From an uncultured Bryobacterales bacterium (lineage in GTDB: Bacteria; Acidobacteriota; Terriglobia; Bryobacterales; UBA6623): DNA of 64,000 nt. Shown here piece by piece: positions 46,076 to 55,466 of this stretch. The notes beneath the pieces are model-generated. The model had not been told where the DNA came from. It made no database searches and saw only the letters and a list, made by a program, of their open reading frames with translations. A program made the position numbers and the translations under genes. Every line of letters begins with the position of its first letter. The first letter of the stretch is position 1. The stretch is from contig OX638379.1 in assembly GCA_951813605.1 (NCBI GenBank), forward strand, positions 1,064,471-1,128,470, written 5' to 3'.

Positions 46076-47176
46076 TTGCGGTGCTGCTTCCGTTTAGTGC
46101 TGGCATTGTTGTCTGGGAGCGTCGCGTTCTCGCAATTGCCGCCCGAATTCCGTACCGATCTTTCGAAGAAGTCGATACGGCTGGCCGAGTTAACGCCCGG
46201 TGGTCCTCCGAAGGACGGCATTCCCGCTATCCGCGATCCAAAGTTCGCGAGTATAGACTCCGCCTCGGCTTGGCTGGATCCAGCCGAGCCCGTCCAGGTG
46301 GTGCGGCATGCAGGTAACGTGCGCGTCTACCCGCTGCAGGTCCTTATCTGGCACGAGCTAGTCAATGACCGGATTGGCGACCTCCCTGTGCTGGTCAGCT
46401 TTTGCCCGCTTTGCAACGCCGCCGTGGCGTTTGACCGTCGCGTTGATGGCCAGGCCGCCGAGTTCGGTGTAAGCGGCCTCCTTCGGCACAGCGATTTGGT
46501 TATGTTCGACCGGCGGACCGACTCGCTATGGCAGCAGCTGACCGGCGAAGCCATCGTCGGCGCGCATACGGGGAAGCGGCTGGCCATATTGGCGAGCCAA
46601 GTGATCCCATTCCAGACGGCAGTAGAGAATTATCCTGACGCACTCGTCCTCGGTAGAGACACGGGCCACAAAAGGCCTTACGGTGCGAATCCGTACGAGC
46701 AGTACGAGACCCGGGGCCGCACGATCTTTCCCGTCAATTACAAGAAGTCGCGAATGATCAAGCCCTTGGAGCGCCTGCTCGCCTTCCAGTTGGAGGGCAA
46801 GCCGAGAGCCTATCTCGTCCGCCAGCTTCGCGAGCACCCAGTACTCAATAGAGGTAAGGGGGCGAGCGCTTACGTTGTCTTCTACCAGCCTGAAATGCGA
46901 ACAGCGCTGGGAGCGCGGCGCATCGCCGAGTCGAATCGAGTGGGTGCCGCGGCGGTGTTCTCGCGGTTCGTAAATGGCGAGCGCCTCGAATTTGCGTTTG
47001 TCGACGGCAAGTTCATTGACAGCCCCACATCCAGCACTTGGAACCTAGTCGGTCGAGCTACGAGCGGACCTCTAAAGGGCACGGCCTTGGATCCGATCGA
47101 GCACGGTGTCTATTACGCATTCGCTTGGCTCGCCTTTAAGCCGCGAACCGACGTAATCCAGTTGGAGGGTCACTAG
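46076..47176 (+). CDS. DUF3179 domain-containing exported protein
   Basis: A 366-residue protein with a signal peptide (MRCCFRLVLALLSGSVAFS) and one DUF3179 domain. Landmarks are LIWHELVNDRIGDLPV, the conserved SFCPLCNAAVAFDR cysteine pair, and TGEAIVGAHTGKRLAIL. The family is widespread and of unknown function; the Cys pair may bind metal or be redox-active. The proposed start is TTG at 46076, close to the predicted transcription start. Its TAG stop shares a CTAG tetranucleotide with the stop of the convergent DUF3500 gene. Confidence 0.82.
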   Translation: MRCCFRLVLALLSGSVAFSQLPPEFRTDLSKKSIRLAELTPGGPPKDGIPAIRDPKFASIDSASAWLDPAEPVQVVRHAGNVRVYPLQVLIWHELVNDRIGDLPVLVSFCPLCNAAVAFDRRVDGQAAEFGVSGLLRHSDLVMFDRRTDSLWQQLTGEAIVGAHTGKRLAILASQVIPFQTAVENYPDALVLGRDTGHKRPYGANPYEQYETRGRTIFPVNYKKSRMIKPLERLLAFQLEGKPRAYLVRQLREHPVLNRGKGASAYVVFYQPEMRTALGARRIAESNRVGAAAVFSRFVNGERLEFAFVDGKFIDSPTSSTWNLVGRATSGPLKGTALDPIEHGVYYAFAWLAFKPRTDVIQLEGH

Positions 47177-48399
47177 CGCTGGGCGGTCGATGCAAGGGCC
47201 AATGCCGCTCGGTGGCTCTGTTCGTAGTGCTGGCGCAGCAGATCCTTGCCGTAATCGTTCCCGTTCGGTGTGCGCAAGATGGAATGGACGTGCTGTCGAG
47301 TGGGCACCCGCGGCAATCGCATGAAGATCGGTCTCTGGTGGTCAAACTCGATGAGAACCACCGGGCTATGCACTCGATAGTAAAAGACACTGTCCTTTTC
47401 GACGCCCCCGATCCACGCGAAGTACGTGCCATCGAGGTGGTCTCGTACCTCGTCCATCTTGACCTTCGCGTGGCCGTCGTTCATGTTGCCTACGAATTCG
47501 CTGACCAACGCCAGTAGCAGGTCTCGCTGGGGTGCGGAGAGCTTGTCGGCTCGGATTCCCGTGTAGTCGAGGACGACGTTGTCACTAAACGCCTCGGCCA
47601 CGTTGTTATTCCCGTGTTTCGAGGTCTCCAGCACTGCTTGCGACCGCTGGCCCTCGTCGAGAGATCGCATCAGTTCGAGGCCACGCTTCATCTCGTCCTG
47701 CATGACGGAGACGCCCTTGTATCTACCGGACTCCGCGATCACAGGCTCGGACCCCATGAACGTGGGCGTCATGACCACTTGGTCGCCTAGAACGAAGTAG
47801 TTGACGATAAGATGGTGCCCGTCGAGCTGCCAGCCCCAAGGCTGGCTGGCGGACGGCTCGCCCATGATCGTTAAGTAATAGAACCACTCGTCCAGCTCCT
47901 CGAAGTTCGATGTGATTTCTCCGAGCGAGTAATTGAGCCGCATGATGTCGCGGCTGCGCTCGAATCCCTTCGCGCTGAGGCCGGATTTCATCAGAGCGAA
48001 TGCCGCCTCCCGTTGGCTGTCGTCCATTTCCTCGAACGAGATGCCTTGGCGCGGAAGGCTGTGCTGGTTCGCCCAACGCCGCCACTCGGGATCGTCCACG
48101 CGGAAGGTGGCGCGGGCCCGATGAGCCTCGCTCAGAGATGCGAGGAATGCGCGGGCCGCGTCCAGAACCGGCTTCGCCGAAACTCCTGTCGATTGGACCG
48201 AGAACAAACCCGCCTCGATGCCGTCATTGGTCCGAACCCCGACAAACGGTTGGGCGATAGCCTGCTTCTCCAGTTCGGCAAAGCGATTCCCGCGCCGTCC
48301 TCGCTGCGACAGGAGCTCGGATGCTAGCAAGCTTGCCAAAAGGACCGCCACGAAGGTCGACAGAAGGTGGAAACGGCGGCTGCGCAGGACTGTCATCAT
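47173..48399 (-). CDS. DUF3500 domain-containing exported protein
   Basis: A 408-residue protein. An N-terminal hydrophobic segment (LLSTFVAVLLASLLASELL) indicates export. The DUF3500 domain covers most of the rest, with GWQLDGHHLIVNYFVLGD and VVLIEFDHQRPIF as conserved blocks. No activity is established for the family. It ends on the same CTAG as the DUF3179 gene and is divergent from the large TonB receptor gene at 48623. Confidence 0.82.
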   Translation of the reverse strand: MMTVLRSRRFHLLSTFVAVLLASLLASELLSQRGRRGNRFAELEKQAIAQPFVGVRTNDGIEAGLFSVQSTGVSAKPVLDAARAFLASLSEAHRARATFRVDDPEWRRWANQHSLPRQGISFEEMDDSQREAAFALMKSGLSAKGFERSRDIMRLNYSLGEITSNFEELDEWFYYLTIMGEPSASQPWGWQLDGHHLIVNYFVLGDQVVMTPTFMGSEPVIAESGRYKGVSVMQDEMKRGLELMRSLDEGQRSQAVLETSKHGNNNVAEAFSDNVVLDYTGIRADKLSAPQRDLLLALVSEFVGNMNDGHAKVKMDEVRDHLDGTYFAWIGGVEKDSVFYYRVHSPVVLIEFDHQRPIFMRLPRVPTRQHVHSILRTPNGNDYGKDLLRQHYEQSHRAALALASTAQR

Positions 48400-48556
48400 T
48401 CGACTTAACGGTAACGCACCGGTCGATTCGCTTCAAGTGACTGGCGTTGGAGCCACAGTCAGGAACATTGGCAGCCGCGACCAAGCATTTCCTCGGGGAG
48501 ATTCCTGAAGCCGCGGGCCGCCAAGACGCGCTTGGAAGAGCGCCGACGAGCCGTCC

Positions 48557-48585
48557 TTGACAACGTCGAACCCAGACGCTAGGCT
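48557..48585 (+). promoter_or_regulatory. sigma70-type promoter of the second TonB receptor locus
   Basis: TTGACA (48557-48562), 17-bp spacer, TAGGCT (48580-48585). The design matches the promoter of the first receptor (10047). A TATAAT at 48599-48604 lacks a matching -35 box. The leader is about 30 nt and contains GGAGG. Confidence 0.55.
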
Positions 48586-48622
48586 AAACGCATTCTGTTA
48601 TAATAGATTTCAGGAGGATTGC

Positions 48623-51600
48623 ATGAATAAGGTGGTTCGCGGGCTGCGGCTCGCAGCGCTGGCGCTCTTTGGGGGATCGCTTTGCTTTGCCCAGCAGAGC
48701 ACGGGCACGATCTCCGGCATCGTGACGGATCAGCAGGGCGCCGTCATCCCAGGGGCGCAGGTTGAAGTGCTCAACACCGAGACCAACGCGCTGTTCACGA
48801 CCTCGTCGAACGAGAGCGGGTTGTACATCGCGCCGGGCATGGTTGTCGGCGAATACGAAATCTCCGTTGAATCGGACGGCTTCCGACGCAGTGTGCGCTC
48901 GGGAGTGACGTTACAGGTTGGCCAGAATGCCGACGTGAACGTGACGCTGGAGATCGGACAGGTGACCGAAGTTGTCGAGGTGGTCGGCCAAGCGCCGCTC
49001 GTTGACACCGGCGGAGCGACGATCGGCGAGGTCATCGAGCGAAAGCGGGTGTCTGACCTGCCAATCAACGGACGCGGCGCGCTGGCGCTGACTTTGCTGA
49101 CGGCGGGCGTGATTTCAAACGCCGGTCCGACGAATTCCGGTTTCGGCGACCGCGGCATCCAGCTTTCTTCGATTTCGATTAACGGCAGCCCGAACTCCAT
49201 GAACGCCCAGATGCTCGACGGCAACAACAACATCCTGAGCTACGTCGGCGAAGTGGGCGTGCCGATCGCCGTCGATTCGGTGCAGGAATTCAAAGTGCAG
49301 AGCGGCACGATGTCGTCCGAGTTCGGATACACGGCCGGCGGCGCGATCAACCTCGTGACGAGATCGGGCACGAACCAAATTCACGGGACGGCCTACGAGT
49401 TCCTGCGCAACGACGCGCTCGACGCTCGAAACGCGTTCGCGCGGAGGCGGCTGCCGCTGCGTTACAACCAGTACGGCGCATCGGTCGGCGGGCCGATCAT
49501 CAGGAACCGGACGTTCGGCTTCTTTAACTGGGAGGAATACCGGCTCGGGCGCAGCAGCCCGTCGATCCTCACCGTGCCAGTTCCGGATTTCCTCGAGGGG
49601 AATTTCGGGGATCTGCGCACCGCCAGAGGCGACAAGATCACCCTGTACGATCCGGACAGCACCCGTCCGAATCCGGACGGCGGTGGGTTGGTGCGCGATC
49701 CGTACCCTGACAACAGGGTGCCATCGGCAAAATTCGATCCCGTTGCACGAAACGTGATTCCCTGGTTCCCGAAGCCGAACAAGGCCCCGTCCAACCAGTA
49801 CAGCTTCAGCCAGAACTTCCAGCAGGCGCTCAGTCGACGGGTCAACTGGTCCCAGTGGAACGTGAAAGTCGATCACCGCTTCAGCGCCAAGAACTCAATG
49901 TTCGTCCGCTACACCACGGCGCGGCACCAGCCTTCCGGCGAGAACGTCTTCACCGATCCGAACGTCGGACGCAACCGCGACGACGACCAGACCAACCGCA
50001 ACTTCATGGTCTCCAACACGCACACCTTCACGCCCACGCTGATCAACAACCTCCGAGTGGGCACGAGCCGCCAACTCTTCCTGTTCGAGACCGTCGGCAA
50101 GTATATGGGCTATGCCCAGAAGATCGGCTTGCCGGACAGCGTGCCGGCGGATCAAGTGCCCGACATCAACGTCAGGCCGTACCCGCGCATCGGCGGCGGG
50201 GCACTGGGCAAGCGGAGTTCTCTCAACTGGGACATCCAGGACATGATCACCATGATCAATGGGAACCACACCTTCAAGTTCGGCCTCAACGCCCGCGACC
50301 TATACGGCGGCAACCGCCAAGGCGGGGCGCTGTCCGGCTTCTACCAGTTCAGAGGACTGACGACGAATCCTCAGCGCACAGCGGGAACCGGTCACGATCT
50401 GGCGCAGTTCCTCACAGGCGACGTCTCGTTCGCTGGCATCGATCGGATCCTCGGCAATTCGTGGCACGGCTTCAACTGGAGTGTTTTCCTGCAAGACGAT
50501 TGGAGGGTTCGTCCGCGGCTGACAATCAACCTAGGGCTGCGGTGGGATTTCCAGCAGAAGCCTTACGAGCGTCACAACGGCCAAATCAACTTCGACCCGA
50601 ATTGCACGGAGCCGTCCAGCGGATTGAAAGGGTGCACGGTATTCGCGGGACTTGACGGGCAGCCCAGAACGTTCATGGACGAGGACTACAACGACTTCGG
50701 CCCCCGGATCGGTTTCGCGTATGACCTCACCGGGCAAGGCAGCACGGTGTTCCGCGGCGGATACGGCGTCTACTACGCGTCGATTTTCTACCGCCATTTC
50801 ACCGGCGACATCAACCTGTTCTCCCGCACGCGCACCAACTTCCGGACGTCCACTCCCGGCGAGAAGGCCTTCCAGTTCGCGGAAGGATTCCCGCACGCCT
50901 TCAAGGAGACGCCGGGCGCGTCCGCGGGACCCGGGGCGCGCCTTGGTCAGAGCGTGAGCCTGCGCGAATCGGACCCCACCACGCCGATCACGCAGCAGTG
51001 GAATGCCTCGCTGCAGCATCAGATGGGCGATTGGTTCTTCGACGCGGCTTACGCCGGAAACAAGGGCAACCACTTCACCGCCGGCGGTTACAACCTCAAC
51101 CAGTTGCCACCTGAGTTGCGTTACTCGCAGCAGCAATCGTTGTTCGACCGCGTGCCCAATCCCAACCAAGGGCTTGTTCCCGGCGGGCTGGGCGGCACGA
51201 CGATCACCTACGAGCAGTCTCTGCGAGCCTTCCCGCACTTCAGCTCGGTCAGCATCAGGAATCCAAGGCTCGGAAACTACGTGTCGCACCAGCTGCAGAT
51301 CAACGTCAAACGACCTCTCAAGGACGGGCTCCTACTCCACCTTGCTTTCACGGGCGGCAAGAAGATCAGCGATTCGACGCATGTGCCGGTTAATTTCGGC
51401 CCGGTGGAGCAGACGAATGAGAACGGCTTCCAGGACGGCCTTTACAATCGCCAGGTCCAGCGCTCGATCGACCCGACGGACGTATCCAAGCGGGCGGTGA
51501 TCAGCCTGATATACCAACTGCCTTTCGGGAGCGGCTCGTCCAGCGGCTTGAACAAGCTGATCGGCGGCTGGCAGATCAACTCCATCGGCGTGATCCAAGA

Positions 51601-52027
51601 CGGCCTGCCGTTGATCGTTCGAGGCGCCAGCAACTTCCAAGCGAACCGTCCCAACTCGACGGGGAAGAGCGCCAAGCTGAGCAATCCCACGGCGGCGCAG
51701 TGGTTCGACACGACCGCGTTCGTCAACCCTCCCGACTTCACTTTCGGGAATCTCGGCAGGGCTCTGCCGGACGTGCGCGGGCCGGGCACGATGAACTTCG
51801 ATTTGTCGCTGATCAAAGACACCCAGATCGGGGAGCGCGTGAATGTCCAGTTCCGTGCCGAGGCATTCAACTTCCTCAATCGCGTCAATCTCGGCGGCAG
51901 GGGGAACGCACCAAACACATCGTTCCGGCCCGGTGCTGACGGACTCAACTCCTCGGCGACATTCGGCACGATCACGAGGGCTCGGGACGCACGCGTGATT
52001 CAGTTCGGGCTCAAGGTGATTTTCTAG
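48623..52027 (+). CDS. Oar-like TonB-dependent receptor, first gene of the sugar-acid-type locus
   Basis: A 1134-residue outer-membrane receptor. Signal peptide MNKVVRGLRLAALALFGG, then a carboxypeptidase-regulatory-like domain from GTISGIVTDQQGAVIPGAQ, a plug with SDLPINGRGALALTLLTAGV, and a barrel ending in Phe (FGLKVIF). AGGAGG precedes the ATG at 48623 by 6 bp. It opens a plus-strand run of nine closely spaced genes that includes periplasmic enzymes, a transporter, a regulator and cytoplasmic enzymes, so it is the likely outer-membrane gate for their substrate. Upstream operator sites for the GntR-type regulator were not recognised. Confidence 0.9.
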   Translation: MNKVVRGLRLAALALFGGSLCFAQQSTGTISGIVTDQQGAVIPGAQVEVLNTETNALFTTSSNESGLYIAPGMVVGEYEISVESDGFRRSVRSGVTLQVGQNADVNVTLEIGQVTEVVEVVGQAPLVDTGGATIGEVIERKRVSDLPINGRGALALTLLTAGVISNAGPTNSGFGDRGIQLSSISINGSPNSMNAQMLDGNNNILSYVGEVGVPIAVDSVQEFKVQSGTMSSEFGYTAGGAINLVTRSGTNQIHGTAYEFLRNDALDARNAFARRRLPLRYNQYGASVGGPIIRNRTFGFFNWEEYRLGRSSPSILTVPVPDFLEGNFGDLRTARGDKITLYDPDSTRPNPDGGGLVRDPYPDNRVPSAKFDPVARNVIPWFPKPNKAPSNQYSFSQNFQQALSRRVNWSQWNVKVDHRFSAKNSMFVRYTTARHQPSGENVFTDPNVGRNRDDDQTNRNFMVSNTHTFTPTLINNLRVGTSRQLFLFETVGKYMGYAQKIGLPDSVPADQVPDINVRPYPRIGGGALGKRSSLNWDIQDMITMINGNHTFKFGLNARDLYGGNRQGGALSGFYQFRGLTTNPQRTAGTGHDLAQFLTGDVSFAGIDRILGNSWHGFNWSVFLQDDWRVRPRLTINLGLRWDFQQKPYERHNGQINFDPNCTEPSSGLKGCTVFAGLDGQPRTFMDEDYNDFGPRIGFAYDLTGQGSTVFRGGYGVYYASIFYRHFTGDINLFSRTRTNFRTSTPGEKAFQFAEGFPHAFKETPGASAGPGARLGQSVSLRESDPTTPITQQWNASLQHQMGDWFFDAAYAGNKGNHFTAGGYNLNQLPPELRYSQQQSLFDRVPNPNQGLVPGGLGGTTITYEQSLRAFPHFSSVSIRNPRLGNYVSHQLQINVKRPLKDGLLLHLAFTGGKKISDSTHVPVNFGPVEQTNENGFQDGLYNRQVQRSIDPTDVSKRAVISLIYQLPFGSGSSSGLNKLIGGWQINSIGVIQDGLPLIVRGASNFQANRPNSTGKSAKLSNPTAAQWFDTTAFVNPPDFTFGNLGRALPDVRGPGTMNFDLSLIKDTQIGERVNVQFRAEAFNFLNRVNLGGRGNAPNTSFRPGADGLNSSATFGTITRARDARVIQFGLKVIF

Positions 52028-52086
52028 CCGCCAGGACGGCGTTTCTGGAGAGGTCAGTCAGGCGGCGGAACAGCAGGGACGGTAAG

Positions 52087-54054
52087 ATGGCTCTGAAAAT
52101 TGTGAGACTCGATTCCGCAAGACGGCTAGGGCGGGTCGGCGCCCCTGCCTGCCTCGTGATGGCCCTGTGCGCTCCGCTTGTTTCCGCGCCGGATGCCGGG
52201 GCGCAGCTGACGCCGGAGGCGGCGGCCCGCGCTGCAAGGGCCCATCAGGGTGCCGAGCTGCGCGGGCCCTCGGCGTCGGAAGTGGCCGATGCCATCACTT
52301 CCCAAGCGGCTTCGCTGCGGCCATTCGCCGACTTCCCCGCGCCTGTCACGCGGAGGAATGTCATCGACGAGGCGATCTTTTCGAAGATGAAACGCGACGG
52401 CGTGCCCAACGCCCGCCTCGCGAGCGACGGAGAGTTCATGCGCCGCGTCTACCTCGACCTGATCGGTCGGATTCCGACGCTGGAAGAAGTGCTGGCCTAC
52501 GAAGCGGAAACCGGCCAGCAGAAGCGAGTCCGTCTAATAGACGAATTGATCGCAAGCGAGGAGTTTGTCGAGCGCTGGTCGTACTTTTTCGAAGACCTGT
52601 TCCGTGCGGGAAATCGGATGGGCCACGGCAAGAACCTGTTTCGCTACTGGACGCGGGAATGGCTGACGTTGGACCGATCCTACGCCGAGGTAGTGACAGA
52701 ACTCCTAACCCAGGGAGGGAAAAGCAGTCATTCATCTCCGGGAGCTCTGTATTTCGCCCGTGATTTTGTCAAGGCGAAAGACGATCCAGACGCGCCTGAC
52801 GCCCACGACCTGGTCAACCGCGCCGACTCGATCGACGAGTTCACGATCACCTACTCCAAGGCCTTCTTGGGGATGAACCTCGGGTGCATCTCGTGCCACG
52901 ACGGAGCCAACCACCTGGAGCAGGTCGACCTGTACTTGACCGGAAAGTCGCGCGAGGACTTCTTCCGCCAGGCGGCATTCTTCGGCAAGACCCGCATGAT
53001 CATGAACTGGGAGAACGGCTTCCAGGCGAACACCGAGTACACGGTGGACGACGTCGAGCCGGGCTATCCGACAACCAGCGAGAGCATTGTCCGCGTGCCG
53101 CGGACGGGCGGTTCGAACGCTCCCAAGTTCATTCTTGACGATAGGGCCCCGCTCCCGGGGGAACTGCCCAGGGACGCGCTGGCGCGCCTCTTGACGGGAC
53201 ACATTCAATTCGCCCGAGCAACAGTCAACCGCATCTGGGCCGAGCTGATGGGGGCGGGTATCGTCGAGCCTCTGGTCGGATTCGACCTCGCTAGGTACTA
53301 CCCGCGCGACGATTTCCCACCTGGCTGGGAAGTTCAACCGAGCCATCCCTACCTGCTCGACGAGCTGGCGAGGGACTTCCAGCGCAGCGGTTTCAGCTTC
53401 CGCCACTTGGTGCGCACCATCGCCAATTCGAGCACCTATCAGCTCTCGTCCCAATTCGACGGGCAGTGGAAGCCCGCGTACCGGCGCTATTTTGCCCGAC
53501 GAAATGTCAAGATGCTGAGTCCCGTGCAGTTGCACGACGCCTTAGTGACGGCCACGGCGGTTCCGGGAGAGTACAAGCACGGGGATGGCCGGGTCGGCAT
53601 GGCCCGGCAACTTCTGGATCCGGCGTACGCAACCAGCGAAGTCAATGAATTCCTGCGGGCATTCGGGCAGCAGAGCCGGGACCAGTTCCCGGCTAGGGTG
53701 CCGGGATCGTCGCTGCAAGCCATGCTGATGATGAACTCGCGGACAGTGCTGGACCGCGTCCAATCGGACGGTGCCGGTCGAGTGGCCACGATGCTGGAAG
53801 GCTTGGATTCAGACCGGGTCGTGGCCGAGCAAGCCTGGCGGGCTGCCGCCGGGGTGGCTCCCAAGCCGGCTCAGGTCGAAGCGGCGGTTCGACGCGGGAT
53901 CGTTGAGAAGCTCTACCTGTCGACGCTGTCGCGCCGTCCGGTGCCGGGCGAGATGGACGTGGCTCTGGGCGCGCTGGACAGCGATCTCAGGCAGGGTGCG
54001 GAGAACTTGCAATGGGCCTTGCTGAACAAGCCCGAATTCCTGTTCAACTACTAA
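52087..54054 (+). CDS. DUF1549/DUF1553 (PSCyt2/PSD1) protein, short form
   Basis: A 655-residue exported protein with only one haem motif, CISCH (267-271), within the DUF1549 part (EFMRRVYLDLIGRIPTLEEV). The DUF1553 part includes ARATVNRIWAELMGAGIVEP and ends WALLNKPEFLFNY. The separate PSCyt1 domain present in the copies at 3103 and 24140 is missing. Signal peptide within MALKIVRLDSARRLGRVGAP and the following hydrophobic run. It is followed 26 bp later by its DUF1501 partner. A periplasmic redox role on the locus substrate is inferred. Confidence 0.85.
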   Translation: MALKIVRLDSARRLGRVGAPACLVMALCAPLVSAPDAGAQLTPEAAARAARAHQGAELRGPSASEVADAITSQAASLRPFADFPAPVTRRNVIDEAIFSKMKRDGVPNARLASDGEFMRRVYLDLIGRIPTLEEVLAYEAETGQQKRVRLIDELIASEEFVERWSYFFEDLFRAGNRMGHGKNLFRYWTREWLTLDRSYAEVVTELLTQGGKSSHSSPGALYFARDFVKAKDDPDAPDAHDLVNRADSIDEFTITYSKAFLGMNLGCISCHDGANHLEQVDLYLTGKSREDFFRQAAFFGKTRMIMNWENGFQANTEYTVDDVEPGYPTTSESIVRVPRTGGSNAPKFILDDRAPLPGELPRDALARLLTGHIQFARATVNRIWAELMGAGIVEPLVGFDLARYYPRDDFPPGWEVQPSHPYLLDELARDFQRSGFSFRHLVRTIANSSTYQLSSQFDGQWKPAYRRYFARRNVKMLSPVQLHDALVTATAVPGEYKHGDGRVGMARQLLDPAYATSEVNEFLRAFGQQSRDQFPARVPGSSLQAMLMMNSRTVLDRVQSDGAGRVATMLEGLDSDRVVAEQAWRAAAGVAPKPAQVEAAVRRGIVEKLYLSTLSRRPVPGEMDVALGALDSDLRQGAENLQWALLNKPEFLFNY

Positions 54055-54080
54055 GAAGAAGGAGAAGCGAAGGATCAGGC

Positions 54081-55466
54081 ATGCGGACCGTTCGAGACTT
54101 GGCGCCGACACGGCGCGATACGTTGCGGCTCGGCGCCGGAAGCTTGCTAGGAGGCATCGTCGGCGAAGGACTTTGGCCAGCAGGCGCCCGCGCAGCGGGG
54201 CGATCCAACCCGAGGGGGACGGCGCGCTTCGCGATCGTGGTCGAGGCTGCCGGCGCCGTCAGCCATGTGGACACCTTTGATTTCAAGGAGGATGCCGGCA
54301 CGCAGGCCGATTTCGAGGTGCGCGAGGTCAGCAACGGCCTCTACATCCCGTACAGGCTGTTTCCCAAGCTTTCGGGCCTGATGCACAAGGTCGCCATCGT
54401 GCGCACCTTCAAGAGCCACGAGGTTGTCCATTTCCGCGGCGAGTACTACACGCGCGCGGGCCGTCCGCTCAATCCGGCGCAGGCCGAGGAAATTCCTCCG
54501 GTGGGGACGGTCGTCGCCGCCGAACTGGACGGCCAACGCCGCGAGAGCGACACGTTCCCTACGTTCGTCACGTGCAACCTAGGCAACCTCGCGCTGCCAA
54601 GCGGGTTCTACCATCCGCGTTTCTCCGGTCTTGACATCGATGCCGGTGGCGGGGCGGCCAGCGTGGCAGCGTCCGGGCGCGCCCTCGATCTGCTAGAGGA
54701 GCGGTTCCGCCTGCTGGGCGAGCTGGAGCGAGCCGTGGGTCGCGAGTTTGGCGGGCGCGGGCCGGCGATAAGCGCTTTCCGTTCGTTCCAAGAAGAGGCG
54801 TATCACGTATTGGGCGATCCCCGATGGCCGGATGCGCTCGCCATGGGCAACGACGAGAAAGAGCGCTACGGCGACAACGATGTCGGTCGCGGATGCCTGC
54901 TGGCGCGCAACTTGGTCATGGCCGATGCAGGCACGCGCTATGTGCATGTCAAGCACGGTGGATGGGACCACCACAAGCGCATTTACGATCACGCAGCGCG
55001 CTCCAATCACTACAAGCACTGCAATGACTTGGACCGGGCGCTTTCCAATCTGCTGCTCGACCTTGAGGCGGCGCCCTCGCCGCGCGACCCGTCGAAGACT
55101 CTTCTCGACGAGACGATCATTGCCGTCCCGACCGAATTCGGCCGGGTGCCGGGCGCGCTCAACTTGGTGGGAGGCAGGCATCACTACAACCAGGTCTACA
55201 TCGGGTTGTTCGCGGGAGGCGGTGTTCAGGGCGGTCGGGTCATCGGACGGACGGACGCAGCCGGCGAGCACGCTCTGGAAACGGGCTGGAAGTACTCGAT
55301 GCAGCCCAAGACAGAAAACATCGTGGCGTCCGTGTATTCGTCGCTCGGCATCGACTGGCGCAAAGAGATCACGAACACTCCGTCCAAGCGCACTTATCGC
55401 TTGGTGGATCCGCTCGGCGCGACCGAGCCCTGCGTAGACGACGAAATCGAGGAACTATTCGTTTGA
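54081..55466 (+). CDS. DUF1501 Tat-exported protein (third copy)
   Basis: A 461-residue DUF1501-family protein, more divergent than the other two. TRRDTLRLGAGSLLGG is a twin-arginine signal. VEAAGAVSHVDTFDFKEDAG, KHGGWDHHKRIYDH and PTEFGRVPGALN correspond to the family landmarks, and ENIVASVYSSLGIDW to the C-terminal motif. The ATG at 54081 has GAAGGA upstream. Its TGA overlaps a possible TTG start of the SUMF1-like gene, indicating tight coupling. Confidence 0.82.
   Translation: MRTVRDLAPTRRDTLRLGAGSLLGGIVGEGLWPAGARAAGRSNPRGTARFAIVVEAAGAVSHVDTFDFKEDAGTQADFEVREVSNGLYIPYRLFPKLSGLMHKVAIVRTFKSHEVVHFRGEYYTRAGRPLNPAQAEEIPPVGTVVAAELDGQRRESDTFPTFVTCNLGNLALPSGFYHPRFSGLDIDAGGGAASVAASGRALDLLEERFRLLGELERAVGREFGGRGPAISAFRSFQEEAYHVLGDPRWPDALAMGNDEKERYGDNDVGRGCLLARNLVMADAGTRYVHVKHGGWDHHKRIYDHAARSNHYKHCNDLDRALSNLLLDLEAAPSPRDPSKTLLDETIIAVPTEFGRVPGALNLVGGRHHYNQVYIGLFAGGGVQGGRVIGRTDAAGEHALETGWKYSMQPKTENIVASVYSSLGIDWRKEITNTPSKRTYRLVDPLGATEPCVDDEIEELFV

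Noticed and set aside
48599..48604. TATAAT as the -10 box of the second TonB receptor gene
   Set aside because: No -35 box lies 15-19 bp upstream; TTGACA-17-TAGGCT just before it is the better promoter, although the TATAAT could still contribute.
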